This document shows positions 1 through 8,242 of a stretch of DNA of 52,574 nucleotides, piece by piece (the first letter of the stretch is position 1; the number at the start of each line of letters is the position of its first letter). A program made the translations under genes and the position numbers. Under the pieces are notes generated by a model. That model saw only the letters and a program-made list of their open reading frames with translations. It searched no databases and was not told the DNA's origin. Origin of the DNA: JBKQHQ01 sp052148715 (GTDB lineage Bacteria > Pseudomonadota > Alphaproteobacteria > Rhizobiales > Xanthobacteraceae); contig JBKQHQ010000165.1 in NCBI GenBank assembly GCA_052148715.1, forward strand, positions 1 through 52,574, written 5' to 3'.

Positions 1-1
1 C

Positions 2-1423
2 GCCGGTCAGACCCCCTCCAGTGTTGGCACCACCGGCACCCTCGGTCAGGTCGTGCTCCAGAGCACGACGGGCGCCGATCTCACGGTGGTCGGCAAAGCC
101 GACGATCTCAATGAGCTCGGCCTCACCACCGCCACGGGCGCCGGCAATCAGACCGTCCAGGCGTTCCGTACAACGAGTGCCTCCACCCTCGGCAGCCTGA
201 TCCAGGCCGGCTCGACTCTGAACGTCGACGGCAAGTCGATCACGTTCGTGAATGGAGCCCTTCCGGCCACCTCCGCTGTCGCTGCCGGCTCCGGCGAGGT
301 CGGAAACATCGTCACCGACGGCAACGGCAACTCCACCGTCTATCTGGAATCGGCCACCGTCACTGACGTGCTCAACGCCATCGACCTGGCGACCGGGACG
401 CAAACGGCGACCAACTCTGCTGCCGGCGTGGCGACGCTTGCGACCGCCCCAGGCGGCACCAATTCGACGATCACCGCCGCCGGTCAGCTCAAGCTCAGCA
501 CGGGGCTGACCTCTGATCTTTCCATCACCGGCAGCGGGAACGCCCTTGCGGTGCTGGGTCTCGCCGGCAATACCAGCACCCAGACGTCGTTCACGGCCGC
601 GCGGAACTCGACGCCCGGCAGTCTCAGCGGCAAGACTTTGACGTTTAGCTCGTTCAACGGCGGCACCGCGGTCAACGTGACCTTCGGTGACGGCACCAAC
701 GGCACGGTGCAGACGCTGCAACAGTTGAATACGATCCTGCAGGCCGACAACCTGACGGGGACGGTCACCGCCACTGGCCAATTGACCATCCAGGCCGCCA
801 ATGACTATGCCTCCTCGACGCTCGGAGGCACGGCCGGCGGAGCCATAGGGGGCACGGCAACGACCGCATTGACCTGGACCGCCCCTTCGGCACCCGTTGC
901 CAACGCGTCCTCGCAGGAGACCCGCGCGAACCTGGTGATCCAGTACAACAACATCCTGAATCAGATCACCAAGACCGCGCAGGATGCCTCCTACAACGGG
1001 ATCAACCTGCTGAACGGCGATCAGCTGCAGCTGGTGCTCGACGAGACCGGCTCGTCAACGCTCAACATCACCGGCGTTACCTACAATGCGGCCGGTCTCG
1101 GCCTGTCGAACCTGACGCAGGGCGTGGCTTTCATCGACAACAACTCGACGAACCAGATCCTTGGCTCGCTCCAAACTGCGACGAACAGTCTCGCCTCGCT
1201 GGCGTCGACGCTGGGCTCCAACCTGTCGATCGTGCAGAACCGTCAGACCTTCAACGCGAGCCTGATCAACGTTTTGCAAACCGGCGCATCGAACTTGACC
1301 ATCGCCGACCCCAACGAGGAAGCGGCCAACAGCCAGGCGCTGACCACTCGCCAATCGATCGCCATCTCTGCCTTGGCGCTCGCCAACCAGAACCAGGCGT
1401 CCGTGCTGCAGCTCCTCCGCTGA
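2..1423 (+). CDS. Flagellin, 3' part (5' end outside window)
   Basis: Filament subunit, exported by the flagellar type III apparatus. The frame is already open at base 2, so the start and the N-terminal D0/D1 helices lie to the left; the GTG at 53 is internal. Roughly the last 170 residues are the conserved C-terminal flagellin region, with helices rich in Asn, Gln, Ser and Ala ending in ANQNQASVLQLLR. The middle is a long Thr/Ala/Gly/Asn-rich variable region with stretches like the flagellin hook-IN module (around 640-800), so this is a large flagellin. A rho-independent terminator follows and flbT is the next gene. Family is clear; which flagellin paralogue it is cannot be said. Confidence 0.93.
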   Translation, partial: AGQTPSSVGTTGTLGQVVLQSTTGADLTVVGKADDLNELGLTTATGAGNQTVQAFRTTSASTLGSLIQAGSTLNVDGKSITFVNGALPATSAVAAGSGEVGNIVTDGNGNSTVYLESATVTDVLNAIDLATGTQTATNSAAGVATLATAPGGTNSTITAAGQLKLSTGLTSDLSITGSGNALAVLGLAGNTSTQTSFTAARNSTPGSLSGKTLTFSSFNGGTAVNVTFGDGTNGTVQTLQQLNTILQADNLTGTVTATGQLTIQAANDYASSTLGGTAGGAIGGTATTALTWTAPSAPVANASSQETRANLVIQYNNILNQITKTAQDASYNGINLLNGDQLQLVLDETGSSTLNITGVTYNAAGLGLSNLTQGVAFIDNNSTNQILGSLQTATNSLASLASTLGSNLSIVQNRQTFNASLINVLQTGASNLTIADPNEEAANSQALTTRQSIAISALALANQNQASVLQLLR

Positions 1424-1461
1424 GGCAGACAGCTGATCCCAAGAAAAAGACGAAACGCAAA

Positions 1462-1492
1462 GCGGCGGGGCTTGCTCCGCCGCCTTCTTTTT
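1462..1492 (+). terminator. Rho-independent terminator after flagellin
   Basis: A 9-bp GC-rich stem (1462-1470 with 1475-1483, one G-T pair) with a CTTG loop is followed by a T-rich tract (TTCTTTTTT). It lies 39 bp after the flagellin stop and insulates flbT-flaF from flagellin transcription. Confidence 0.85.
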
Positions 1493-1509
1493 AACCTTAG
1501 CTCCTGACA

Positions 1510-1524
1510 TTAAAACCCTTTTAA
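1510..1524. promoter_or_regulatory. CtrA-type box upstream of flbT
   Basis: Perfect TTAA-N7-TTAA (followed by CC), the recognition sequence known for the alphaproteobacterial response regulator CtrA. It lies 52 bp before the flbT start and after the flagellin terminator, so it is in the right place to drive flbT-flaF. The motif is seen directly; that CtrA binds it is inference. Confidence 0.7.
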
Positions 1525-1575
1525 CCCTGCGCCACGCACTATGCGGGCGGCAAGGAAGGAAGTTGGGGTGCGATC

Positions 1576-1959
1576 GTGGGCCTCCGGATCGAATTGAAGC
1601 CGTTTGAGCGAATCGTCATCGGCGAAAGCCTGATCACCAACTCCGACACGCGCATCTCCTTTGTGGTGGAGGGCAAGGAGCCGATCCTTCGCGAGAAGGA
1701 TATCCTCATGCCCGAGCAGGCCGACACACCGGTCAAGCGAATCTACCTCTGCGTGCAGCTGATGTACCTTGAGAAGAGCACGGCTAAATATCAAGATTTA
1801 TATTTCGAGTTTATTCGAGATCTGCTCGGCGCAGTGCCGCGTTTTCGTGATAAAATTGAACTGGTAAGTAAGCTTATCTTAGCAGGATCTTACTACAAAG
1901 CTTTACGCGAGTTGAGGAAACTGAGGGTGCAAGAAGAGGAACTGTTGAAGCATGTCTAG
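1576..1959 (+). CDS. flbT: Flagellin mRNA regulator FlbT
   Basis: 127-residue FlbT-family protein. In Caulobacter FlbT binds the 5' leader of flagellin mRNA and couples flagellin translation to hook completion. The sequence shows the family pattern throughout: the LKPFERIVIGESLITN opening, the KEPILREKDIL core and the RLYLCVQLMYL-like helix (here RIYLCVQLMYL). The start is a GTG preceded by a purine-rich AAGGAAGG stretch. Its last 8 bp overlap the start of flaF, implying translational coupling. It sits directly behind a flagellin gene, the usual position in Hyphomicrobiales. Confidence 0.95.
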   Translation: MGLRIELKPFERIVIGESLITNSDTRISFVVEGKEPILREKDILMPEQADTPVKRIYLCVQLMYLEKSTAKYQDLYFEFIRDLLGAVPRFRDKIELVSKLILAGSYYKALRELRKLRVQEEELLKHV

Positions 1960-2311
1960 TGCAGCGTACGCCCGCGTGGCGGAGCAGGTTTCGTCGCCCC
2001 GCGAGCTCGAAGCCAGGGCTCTGTTGATGGCGGCAAGAAGGTTCAAGGATATCCAGGCAAACTGGAATCCGCGCCATGCCGATCTGATGCCGGCCTTGCG
2101 TTTCAATCGCCGGCTGTGGACGATATTCGTCGCCGCCGCGGTCAAGGACGACTGCCCGCATCCGAAGGAAGTCCGCGAGAACATTGCCAGTATCGGCGTC
2201 TTCATCTTCGACCGGACCTTGGAAGCCGAGCTCAATCCGGCACAGGACAAACTAAACGCGCTGATTAATATCAACCTGAATATCGCGGCGGGTCTCAACT
2301 CGACCGGGTGA
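1952..2311 (+). CDS. flaF: Flagellar biosynthesis regulator FlaF
   Basis: 119-residue FlaF-family protein. FlaF is needed for flagellin synthesis and secretion in Caulobacter and Brucella and works against FlbT. Recognisable family parts are the A-Y-x-x-V start, the helix ELEARALLMAARRF, and the block ALRFNRRLWTIFVAAAV. The ATG at 1952 lies inside the end of flbT, so the two are translated as a pair. A strong terminator follows at 2371. Confidence 0.94.
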   Translation: MSSAAYARVAEQVSSPRELEARALLMAARRFKDIQANWNPRHADLMPALRFNRRLWTIFVAAAVKDDCPHPKEVRENIASIGVFIFDRTLEAELNPAQDKLNALININLNIAAGLNSTG

Positions 2312-2370
2312 CAAGAGACGAGAAGGCCGGTCGGCGCTCGGCGCGGACCTTTTTCCAGAGACGCCATGGG

Positions 2371-2405
2371 GCTGCGGCCGTAACAGGGGCCGCAGCGGGG
2401 TTTTA
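2371..2405 (+). terminator. Rho-independent terminator after flaF
   Basis: Perfect 9-bp stem GCTGCGGCC/GGCCGCAGC (2371-2379 and 2388-2396), then GGGGTTTTATT. It ends the flbT-flaF unit 60 bp after the flaF stop and stands between two convergent genes, so it may also help stop the ATP-grasp gene. Confidence 0.85.
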
Positions 2406-2460
2406 TTCGAAAAATAGCCTTACGTCTGGCCGACGGGTTCGCGCCGCGAGCTCGGGCGGA

Positions 2461-3714
2461 TCATGCACTGCGGGCGGCCGCCATTTCCACCTTGGATCTC
2501 AGCATCTCGGCGAACGCGGCAAATATTCTCCGCATCTGCGGCGACTTGTAGGGATAGGTCGCGGGAGAGTCCATGTCATGGACAATCATCGATACATCCG
2601 CCTCGAACATCAGAAGCCGTCCGGACCTTGTTTCCGCGCAGTCGATGACAAAATATTCCAGGCCGACGGTGTCGGCGATGCCGATGAGCGCGTCGCGGTG
2701 GCGCGCGCCGAAGTCACGATCGAAATCGACCATGAAGTGTGCCTCTTCGGCGCGTTTTGCAGGATCGGCGTCCATGTTGGCGTTGAGATACCAGACCTTC
2801 CATTGGTCCGATATCGCCATGTGGCAGGGATAAGCGCGCCCATCGACGAAGGCGATCCGATACTTTCGAAATTGACCATCCGCGCTTGAATAGTCGACAT
2901 AACGCGAAATGAAGAACTCGGCGTCCGATCGTGCCGTGAGATAGGGATGGACCGCAGACGGGTCGTCAAGTTTCTCCAGACCCTTCCCGGCGTGGGAACC
3001 GACTGGACGCACGATCAGCGGAAAGGTTCCATCCCCCAGGATATCGGCCGCCCGAAGGTCGTTGTCGCCAAGCCGGGCCATGGCGGCCCGATCGATCCTT
3101 CTTGTCGCCGGTATTTCCGCACTGCGTACCGTCCTGATCAGGTCAAACAGCCGATCACGGTCGAGACCTGAGATGCGACGGGGTAGATTGACGACGGGCC
3201 GCGGCCAAATCTTTACCAGTTGTTCGATCTCCGCGAGCGCCCCGCGAGTTTCGATGGAGTCCGGCACGGTCACGATGGCGATGTCGTGCAGCGGCAACGG
3301 AATGGGCAGCGGCAGGCCGGGAACGACGTAGACCGTATAAAGCTCTATGTCCGCGTCTTCGATCAGGAAATCGACTGGCGTATTGCCCCCGAGGTCAAGC
3401 GCCGCGGCGAAGGCCAACAGCCGCAGGGGAGGGGTGCCCGATGCCCGTCGCGACCAATAGACGCGATGCTGCCGCAGCACGTCGGTCTGGATGGCAAGGC
3501 CGGCGGCTTGGTCGCCCAGCAGTTGCGCAACAATCGAGAGATCCATGGCGGTTCCCGGTCCGGCCGTTTTGTCCTCCACGGCCGCCATGAGCTCGGCCCA
3601 AATCTGCTTGAGATCGGCGCCCTGAAAAGCCTGCCTGATCAAATTTCCGACTCCGATGCGGGGCGCGCAGAAGTCCTCCGTGGCCGCAAGGAGACGAATT
3701 GAGCTGGCAGTCAT
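2461..3714 (-). CDS. ATP-grasp family ligase-like protein, unknown substrate
   Basis: 417 residues, beginning MTASSIRLLAATEDF. The ATG at 3714 has a clear GGAGG about 9 bases upstream; a longer reading (to 3822) only adds an Arg-rich non-conserved stretch. The C-terminal half resembles the RimK/glutathione-synthetase type of ATP-grasp fold: a loop IVRPVGSHAGKGLEKL that would contact ATP phosphates, a central RKYRIAFVDGRAYPCHMAIS strand pair, and FEADVSM near the end, where the usual Mg-binding ExN is replaced by EAD. The N-terminal half has no motif I recognise. ATP-grasp enzymes join a carboxylate to an amine or thiol; the substrate here is unknown. It is convergent with flaF and diverges from the hook operon, but a flagellar role is unproven. 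Confidence 0.78.
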   Translation of the reverse strand: MTASSIRLLAATEDFCAPRIGVGNLIRQAFQGADLKQIWAELMAAVEDKTAGPGTAMDLSIVAQLLGDQAAGLAIQTDVLRQHRVYWSRRASGTPPLRLLAFAAALDLGGNTPVDFLIEDADIELYTVYVVPGLPLPIPLPLHDIAIVTVPDSIETRGALAEIEQLVKIWPRPVVNLPRRISGLDRDRLFDLIRTVRSAEIPATRRIDRAAMARLGDNDLRAADILGDGTFPLIVRPVGSHAGKGLEKLDDPSAVHPYLTARSDAEFFISRYVDYSSADGQFRKYRIAFVDGRAYPCHMAISDQWKVWYLNANMDADPAKRAEEAHFMVDFDRDFGARHRDALIGIADTVGLEYFVIDCAETRSGRLLMFEADVSMIVHDMDSPATYPYKSPQMRRIFAAFAEMLRSKVEMAAARSA

Positions 3715-3986
3715 GGGACTGAACCTCCAAACACCGAGTGAGATTAGCCGCAGACGCGATGTGGCGGCGTAAGGTCGACAAAGAGGCCGCGGCTTTGATG
3801 TTCTGGCACGGTGCGCGATCACGCCCTAGCGCGCGCACGACTTGGAAACCGCATGGGCGTGACGGACCCAGCGCTGTGCAACAAACGAAGCCTCGGGCCG
3901 CCTTTGCCCACTTTGCACGTGATGCCGTGCGTCAATCCGAACCAGATTCGCTCCTAAGCTATAAAATATCCTTAGGCCACAAAACC

Positions 3987-4008
3987 AGATAGGTAATTTG
4001 ACCTATCT
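3987..4008. promoter_or_regulatory. GATAGG/CCTATC palindrome, putative enhancer of flgE
   Basis: AGATAGGT and ACCTATCT form a perfect 8-bp inverted repeat around a 6-bp spacer. It ends 172 bp upstream of the flgE sigma-54 promoter, the usual distance for an enhancer-binding activator. Related GATAGG/CCTATC palindromes lie at 36074 and 47399, also next to flagellar operons. Function is inferred. Confidence 0.5.
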
Positions 4009-4180
4009 AGCGCCGCGGATTGGTCAGCCGTTCGGAAGCCTGATTTCGGCGCCGGAAGGCAGTCGGCCAGTAGGATGCGGCCCGGCAATTACTGCCGTCT
4101 GTCGGCAAATCCGCGCCGGCGCTCGCCCAAATCGCCCGCCGCTTCGCGCCGAATGCATTGAAATATCGACGTTAATGCAT

Positions 4181-4196
4181 TGGCACGGCCCGTGCA
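4181..4196 (+). promoter_or_regulatory. Sigma-54 (-24/-12) promoter of flgE-flgK-flgL
   Basis: TGGCACGGCCCGTGCA matches TGGCACG-N4-TTGCW with one change (GTGCA for TTGCA) and has the required ten bases between GG and GC. It is 74 bp from the flgE start. The same arrangement, with the same change, lies before flgF at 35846. Hook genes are sigma-54-dependent in Caulobacter. Confidence 0.8.
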
Positions 4197-4269
4197 TCCC
4201 TAGCCGTGCAATCTCGGCCACGCCTTCCGACCATGTGGCCGCGGCCCGAACTGCGACTGGAGATGACGG

Positions 4270-6321
4270 ATGGGTATCTTTGACGCCTTGACGACTGCCG
4301 TGACCGGACTGCAAGCACAGTCGTTCTCGCTACAGAATATTTCCGGCAACATAGCCAACTCGCAGACGGTCGGTTACAAGGAAACGGATACCAGTTTCGA
4401 AGACCTCGTTTCGGCGGCAGCGGCGGGTCAGCAAACAGCCGGCGGCGTCATCGCCAACTCCGTCGCCACCAATACGGTGCAAGGCTCCATCCAGAGCGCC
4501 AGCGTGAGCACGGACATGGCCATCAACGGGAATGGCTGGTTCGTCGTCGCGCAACCGCAGTCCTTCAGCGACAATCAACCGGTGTTCAGCGGCGTTAGCG
4601 ACTATACGCGCCAGGGCGACTTCCAGAAGAACGCGAACGGCAACCTGGTCAACGGCGCCGGCTATTATCTGATGGGTATTCCGGTCAGCCCAACGACCGG
4701 CAACCCGACGGGCAGCGTGCCGCAGGTTCTTCAGTTCAGCAACAACAACATTCCGGCCCAAGAAACTTCGCAGATTCAATATCAGCTGAACCTTCCGAGC
4801 GATCCCGCGACGGCCGACACCACGAGCAGCATTGCGGGCTCAAATCTCCTGAATCCAACCGACTTCGAGGCCAATCCGCTGGCCGGCGCGCCAACCAACG
4901 CGGCGATCATCGGGACCGGCGCAACCTTGCTGCCGGACGTGGTCCCTGCGATTGAAACCGGGACGGTGGGAGGGCTTACCAACGCCACGGTGGTGACGGC
5001 GGCGGGGCCGCCGCCGGGGGGACTAGGCCTCGTGGCCGGAACCACGATTTCGGTGAATGACGGCACCAACCCTACGACCACTTACACGGTCCACAATGGC
5101 GATACCGTCGCGGCAATGCTCGCCGCCCTGAGCACGGCGACGATCCACGCCACCCTGAACGGCGCCGGCGATGTGGTCTTTACGGCCCAGGATGACACCT
5201 CCTCGATCACCGTTGGGGGCACCGCCGCGAACCTTACCGCCCTCGGGCTCAACACAACCACCGTCCAGCCGACGAACCTGCTGACGCAGGGTGCCGTAAC
5301 GCAAGGCCAGACGCTGACCGTGACGGTGACCGGCAACCCGCCGCAGACCATCACCTTCGGAACCAATACCGGCACCGTTCCGCCTCAGGTCGCGACGCTG
5401 GCGGAACTGCAGACCCAGGTGCAAGCCCTGGCCGGCGTCACGGGCACCTTGAACCTCACCAACGGCAACATGACGCTGACGGCCACCAGCCCTACGGCCC
5501 AGATCGCCATCACAGGCACCGCGTCGGCGGCCAAGTTCGGCCTGCAGACACTGAACGCGCTGCCCGCCAACGGAACCGTCATCGCCGATGACGCGTCGAC
5601 GTTCACCAACCAATCGATCGCCGGGGGCTCGGTCACAACCTACGACGGCACCGGAGCGCCGGTGAACGTGCAGTTCCGCTGGGCCAAGACCGCGAGCGTT
5701 GCGACGGGCGGGGTCGATACCTGGCAGTTGTTCTATCAAAGCAATTCGAACGCGACGGGGACGCAGGCGGAGTGGACGAATGCCGGGCAATCCTTCACGT
5801 TCAATTCGTCGGGGCAGTTGACTCCCGCGCTTACCAGCTTGACGCTCAACAATCTCACGGTCAACGGCACCTCGCTTGGCAACGTTCAAGTCATCTTCGG
5901 CGCCAATGGCCTCACTCAATATGCCAATACCAGCGGGGCCTCGCAGGTCAACACCTTGCAGCAGAACGGTTTCGCCGCCGGCCAGCTGCAATCGCTTTCG
6001 CTCGACAGCGAGAATCGCATCGTCGGCACCTTTTCCAACGGCCAGACAATTCCCCTGGCCCAGGTGACCTTGGCAACTTTCAACGGTCAGAACAGCCTGC
6101 AGGCGCTCAGCGGAAATGCCTATGCGGAGACCGCCGATTCAGGGCCGGCGTTATTCTCGGCCACTGGCCAGATCGAGGGCAGCTCGCTCGAAGGATCGAA
6201 CGTCGATATCGCCACGCAGTTCAGTACGTTGATCGTCGCGCAACAGGCCTATTCGGCGAATGCTCGCGTGATGACCACCGCGGACCAGATGATCCAGAGC
6301 CTGCTGTCCGCCATTCAGTGA
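4270..6321 (+). CDS. flgE: Flagellar hook protein FlgE
   Basis: 683 residues; polymerises into the hook joining rod and filament. The N-terminus carries the axial-protein helix and the motif SLQNISGNIANSQTVGYK (about 20-37), followed by the MAINGNGWFVV block. The C-terminus ends EGSNVDIATQFSTLIVAQQAYSAN...MIQSLLSAIQ, typical of FlgE. About residues 250-425 hold two Thr/Ala-rich repeats like the hook-IN module (one with GDTVAAMLAALSTATI, the other with TLAELQTQVQALAGVTGTL), which makes it longer than the 400-residue enterobacterial hook protein. First gene of a hook operon; flgK starts 55 bp later. A sigma-54 promoter stands upstream. Confidence 0.96.
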   Translation: MGIFDALTTAVTGLQAQSFSLQNISGNIANSQTVGYKETDTSFEDLVSAAAAGQQTAGGVIANSVATNTVQGSIQSASVSTDMAINGNGWFVVAQPQSFSDNQPVFSGVSDYTRQGDFQKNANGNLVNGAGYYLMGIPVSPTTGNPTGSVPQVLQFSNNNIPAQETSQIQYQLNLPSDPATADTTSSIAGSNLLNPTDFEANPLAGAPTNAAIIGTGATLLPDVVPAIETGTVGGLTNATVVTAAGPPPGGLGLVAGTTISVNDGTNPTTTYTVHNGDTVAAMLAALSTATIHATLNGAGDVVFTAQDDTSSITVGGTAANLTALGLNTTTVQPTNLLTQGAVTQGQTLTVTVTGNPPQTITFGTNTGTVPPQVATLAELQTQVQALAGVTGTLNLTNGNMTLTATSPTAQIAITGTASAAKFGLQTLNALPANGTVIADDASTFTNQSIAGGSVTTYDGTGAPVNVQFRWAKTASVATGGVDTWQLFYQSNSNATGTQAEWTNAGQSFTFNSSGQLTPALTSLTLNNLTVNGTSLGNVQVIFGANGLTQYANTSGASQVNTLQQNGFAAGQLQSLSLDSENRIVGTFSNGQTIPLAQVTLATFNGQNSLQALSGNAYAETADSGPALFSATGQIEGSSLEGSNVDIATQFSTLIVAQQAYSANARVMTTADQMIQSLLSAIQ

Positions 6322-6376
6322 TCACGTTGGCCCTGAGGTTAATAAGTCGTCGACTGCCGGAGGCTAGCTGGACCCG

Positions 6377-8242
6377 ATGAGTCTTACTCAGGCGCTCTCC
6401 ACCGCGCTCGCCGGACTAGACGCGAGCCAGGCCAGCCTTTCGGTCATCTCCGGCAATGTGGCTAATGCCAATACGCCGGGCTATGTCGACGAATCCTCAA
6501 CCCAGGTCGAGCAATCCTCGGGCGCCAATTCCGGCTCCAGCGTCCGGGTCACCGGCGTCAGCCGCGACCTGAACACGCTGTTGCAGAGCCAGCTCTGGAC
6601 CGAGACGTCCGGCGGCTCCTATGCCGATACCAGCTCGCAGCTTTACCAACAGCTGCAGCAGATCTACGGCACGCCGGGATCCTCGACTTCATTTGATGGG
6701 ATCTTCAACAGTTTCACCAGCGCGCTGCAGACGCTGTCGACCAGTCCGAGCTCCTATTCGGCGCAGAGCGGAGTGGTGAGCGCCGCGCAGGGCATGGCGC
6801 AAAATCTCAACACGATGACGGCGAGTATCCAGCAGTTGCGCACCGAGGCGGAGCAGGGTATCGCCAACGACGTCCAGCAAGCCAACCAGGCGATGCAGCA
6901 GATCGCCCAAATCAATTCTCAGCTCGGCTCAGCGACCAGTCAGGACGGCACCACGGCGGTATTGGAAGATCAGCGCGACCAAGCCATCACCCAGCTGTCG
7001 CAATTGATGAACGTTAACGTTGTCCAGAGCAGCAACAACCAGGTGTCGGTCTTCACCGGCAACGGGCAGCAGCTCGTGGGCGAGCAGGCCGCGCAACTCG
7101 AGTTCAACGACGCGGGTACGCTGTCGGCGACATCGCTGTACAATTCCAATCCGGCCCAGGACGGGGTCGGGACCATCACGTTGGTATCCCCCGGGGGAAC
7201 GTCCACTGATCTCATCGCCACCAATTCGATCCAAGCGGGGCAGATCGCCGCCTACCTGAATATGCGCGACACTGTCTTGCCGCAGGCACAGAACCAGCTC
7301 GACGAGCTTGCCAGCCAGATGTCGCAAACGCTCTCCAACCAGACGACGAACGGGACTGCCGTGACCTCCGGCAGCCAAGCAGGATTCTCGGTCGATGTCA
7401 GCGGCCTTTCTGCCGGCAACACGGTGCAGATCACCTATACCGACGCCAGCAATACGCAGCACACGGTCACCCTCGTCAACGTCACCGACCCCGCCGCTTT
7501 GCCATTGCCGTCAAGCCTGGGTACTCCCACCAACCCGGTCATTGGGGTGAACTTTTCCGGCAGCATGGCCTCGATCGTCTCCCAGCTCAACACGGCGCTC
7601 GGCCAGAATCTGCAGTTTTCCAATCCAGCCGGCACGACGCTTCAGGTGCTGAACCCAAGCTTCAGTAACGGCGTGGTCGTCAATTCGATGTCCGCGACAG
7701 CGACCGTGACGTCGCTGCAGAGCGGCAACCCGCAGATGCCGCTGTTCCTCGACGGAACGACGCCGATCACGGGGGCCATCACGTCGTCGGGCACGCAGAC
7801 CACCGGGCTTGCCGGAAGCATCACCGTCAACAGCGCGGTCGCCTCCAATCCGGGCAGTCTCATTGCCTACGCGCCAACCACTACGGCCGGCGATTCGACG
7901 CGGCCAAATTTCCTGCTCAACCAGCTCACCAACGCGTCGCTGGCATTCCCTCCGACGACCGGCATCGGCGGCTCGAACGCGCCCTTCAGCAGCACGTTGA
8001 CGAACTATATGAGCCAGATCGTCAGTCAGCAGAGCTTGGCAGCGAACGCGGCGACCAGCCTGCAGCAGGGACAGGACACGGTGGTGACCGCCCTGCAGCA
8101 GCGCGTCAACAGTCAATCGGGCGTCAGCATCGATACCGAGATGACGAACCTGATCAACCTGCAGAACGCCTACGCCGCCAATGCGCGGGTGATGACGACC
8201 ATCCAGCAAATGATGAACACACTAATTCAAATAGGTGCATGA
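6377..8242 (+). CDS. flgK: Hook-filament junction protein 1, FlgK
   Basis: 621 residues. FlgK caps the hook and joins it to the filament with FlgL. Seen: the axial motif LSVISGNVANANTPGYVDES near residues 22-41, a long Gln-rich coiled-coil region (about 60-200), an insertion of beta-type, Thr/Ser-rich sequence (about 330-480), and the C-terminal D0 helix SGVSIDTEMTNLINLQNAYAAN...MMNTLIQIGA. The start follows a GGAGG box. Its stop overlaps the flgL start as ATGA, so flgE-flgK-flgL form one translationally coupled operon. Confidence 0.96.
   Translation: MSLTQALSTALAGLDASQASLSVISGNVANANTPGYVDESSTQVEQSSGANSGSSVRVTGVSRDLNTLLQSQLWTETSGGSYADTSSQLYQQLQQIYGTPGSSTSFDGIFNSFTSALQTLSTSPSSYSAQSGVVSAAQGMAQNLNTMTASIQQLRTEAEQGIANDVQQANQAMQQIAQINSQLGSATSQDGTTAVLEDQRDQAITQLSQLMNVNVVQSSNNQVSVFTGNGQQLVGEQAAQLEFNDAGTLSATSLYNSNPAQDGVGTITLVSPGGTSTDLIATNSIQAGQIAAYLNMRDTVLPQAQNQLDELASQMSQTLSNQTTNGTAVTSGSQAGFSVDVSGLSAGNTVQITYTDASNTQHTVTLVNVTDPAALPLPSSLGTPTNPVIGVNFSGSMASIVSQLNTALGQNLQFSNPAGTTLQVLNPSFSNGVVVNSMSATATVTSLQSGNPQMPLFLDGTTPITGAITSSGTQTTGLAGSITVNSAVASNPGSLIAYAPTTTAGDSTRPNFLLNQLTNASLAFPPTTGIGGSNAPFSSTLTNYMSQIVSQQSLAANAATSLQQGQDTVVTALQQRVNSQSGVSIDTEMTNLINLQNAYAANARVMTTIQQMMNTLIQIGA

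Larger units (their letters stand above)
3715..4269. other. 555-bp divergent intergenic region before flgE
   Basis: No gene is convincing here; the open frames overlap both strands and lack family features. It holds the promoter of the ATP-grasp gene, an AT-rich core (about 3950-4010) with two inverted repeats, and the sigma-54 promoter of flgE at 4181. The first inverted repeat is CCTAAG/CTTAGG (3953-3958 and 3971-3976). Confidence 0.7.

Noticed and set aside
5023..5991. 322-codon minus-strand frame opposite flgE
   Set aside because: Low-complexity Gly/Arg-rich sequence with no family features, fully inside a certain gene.
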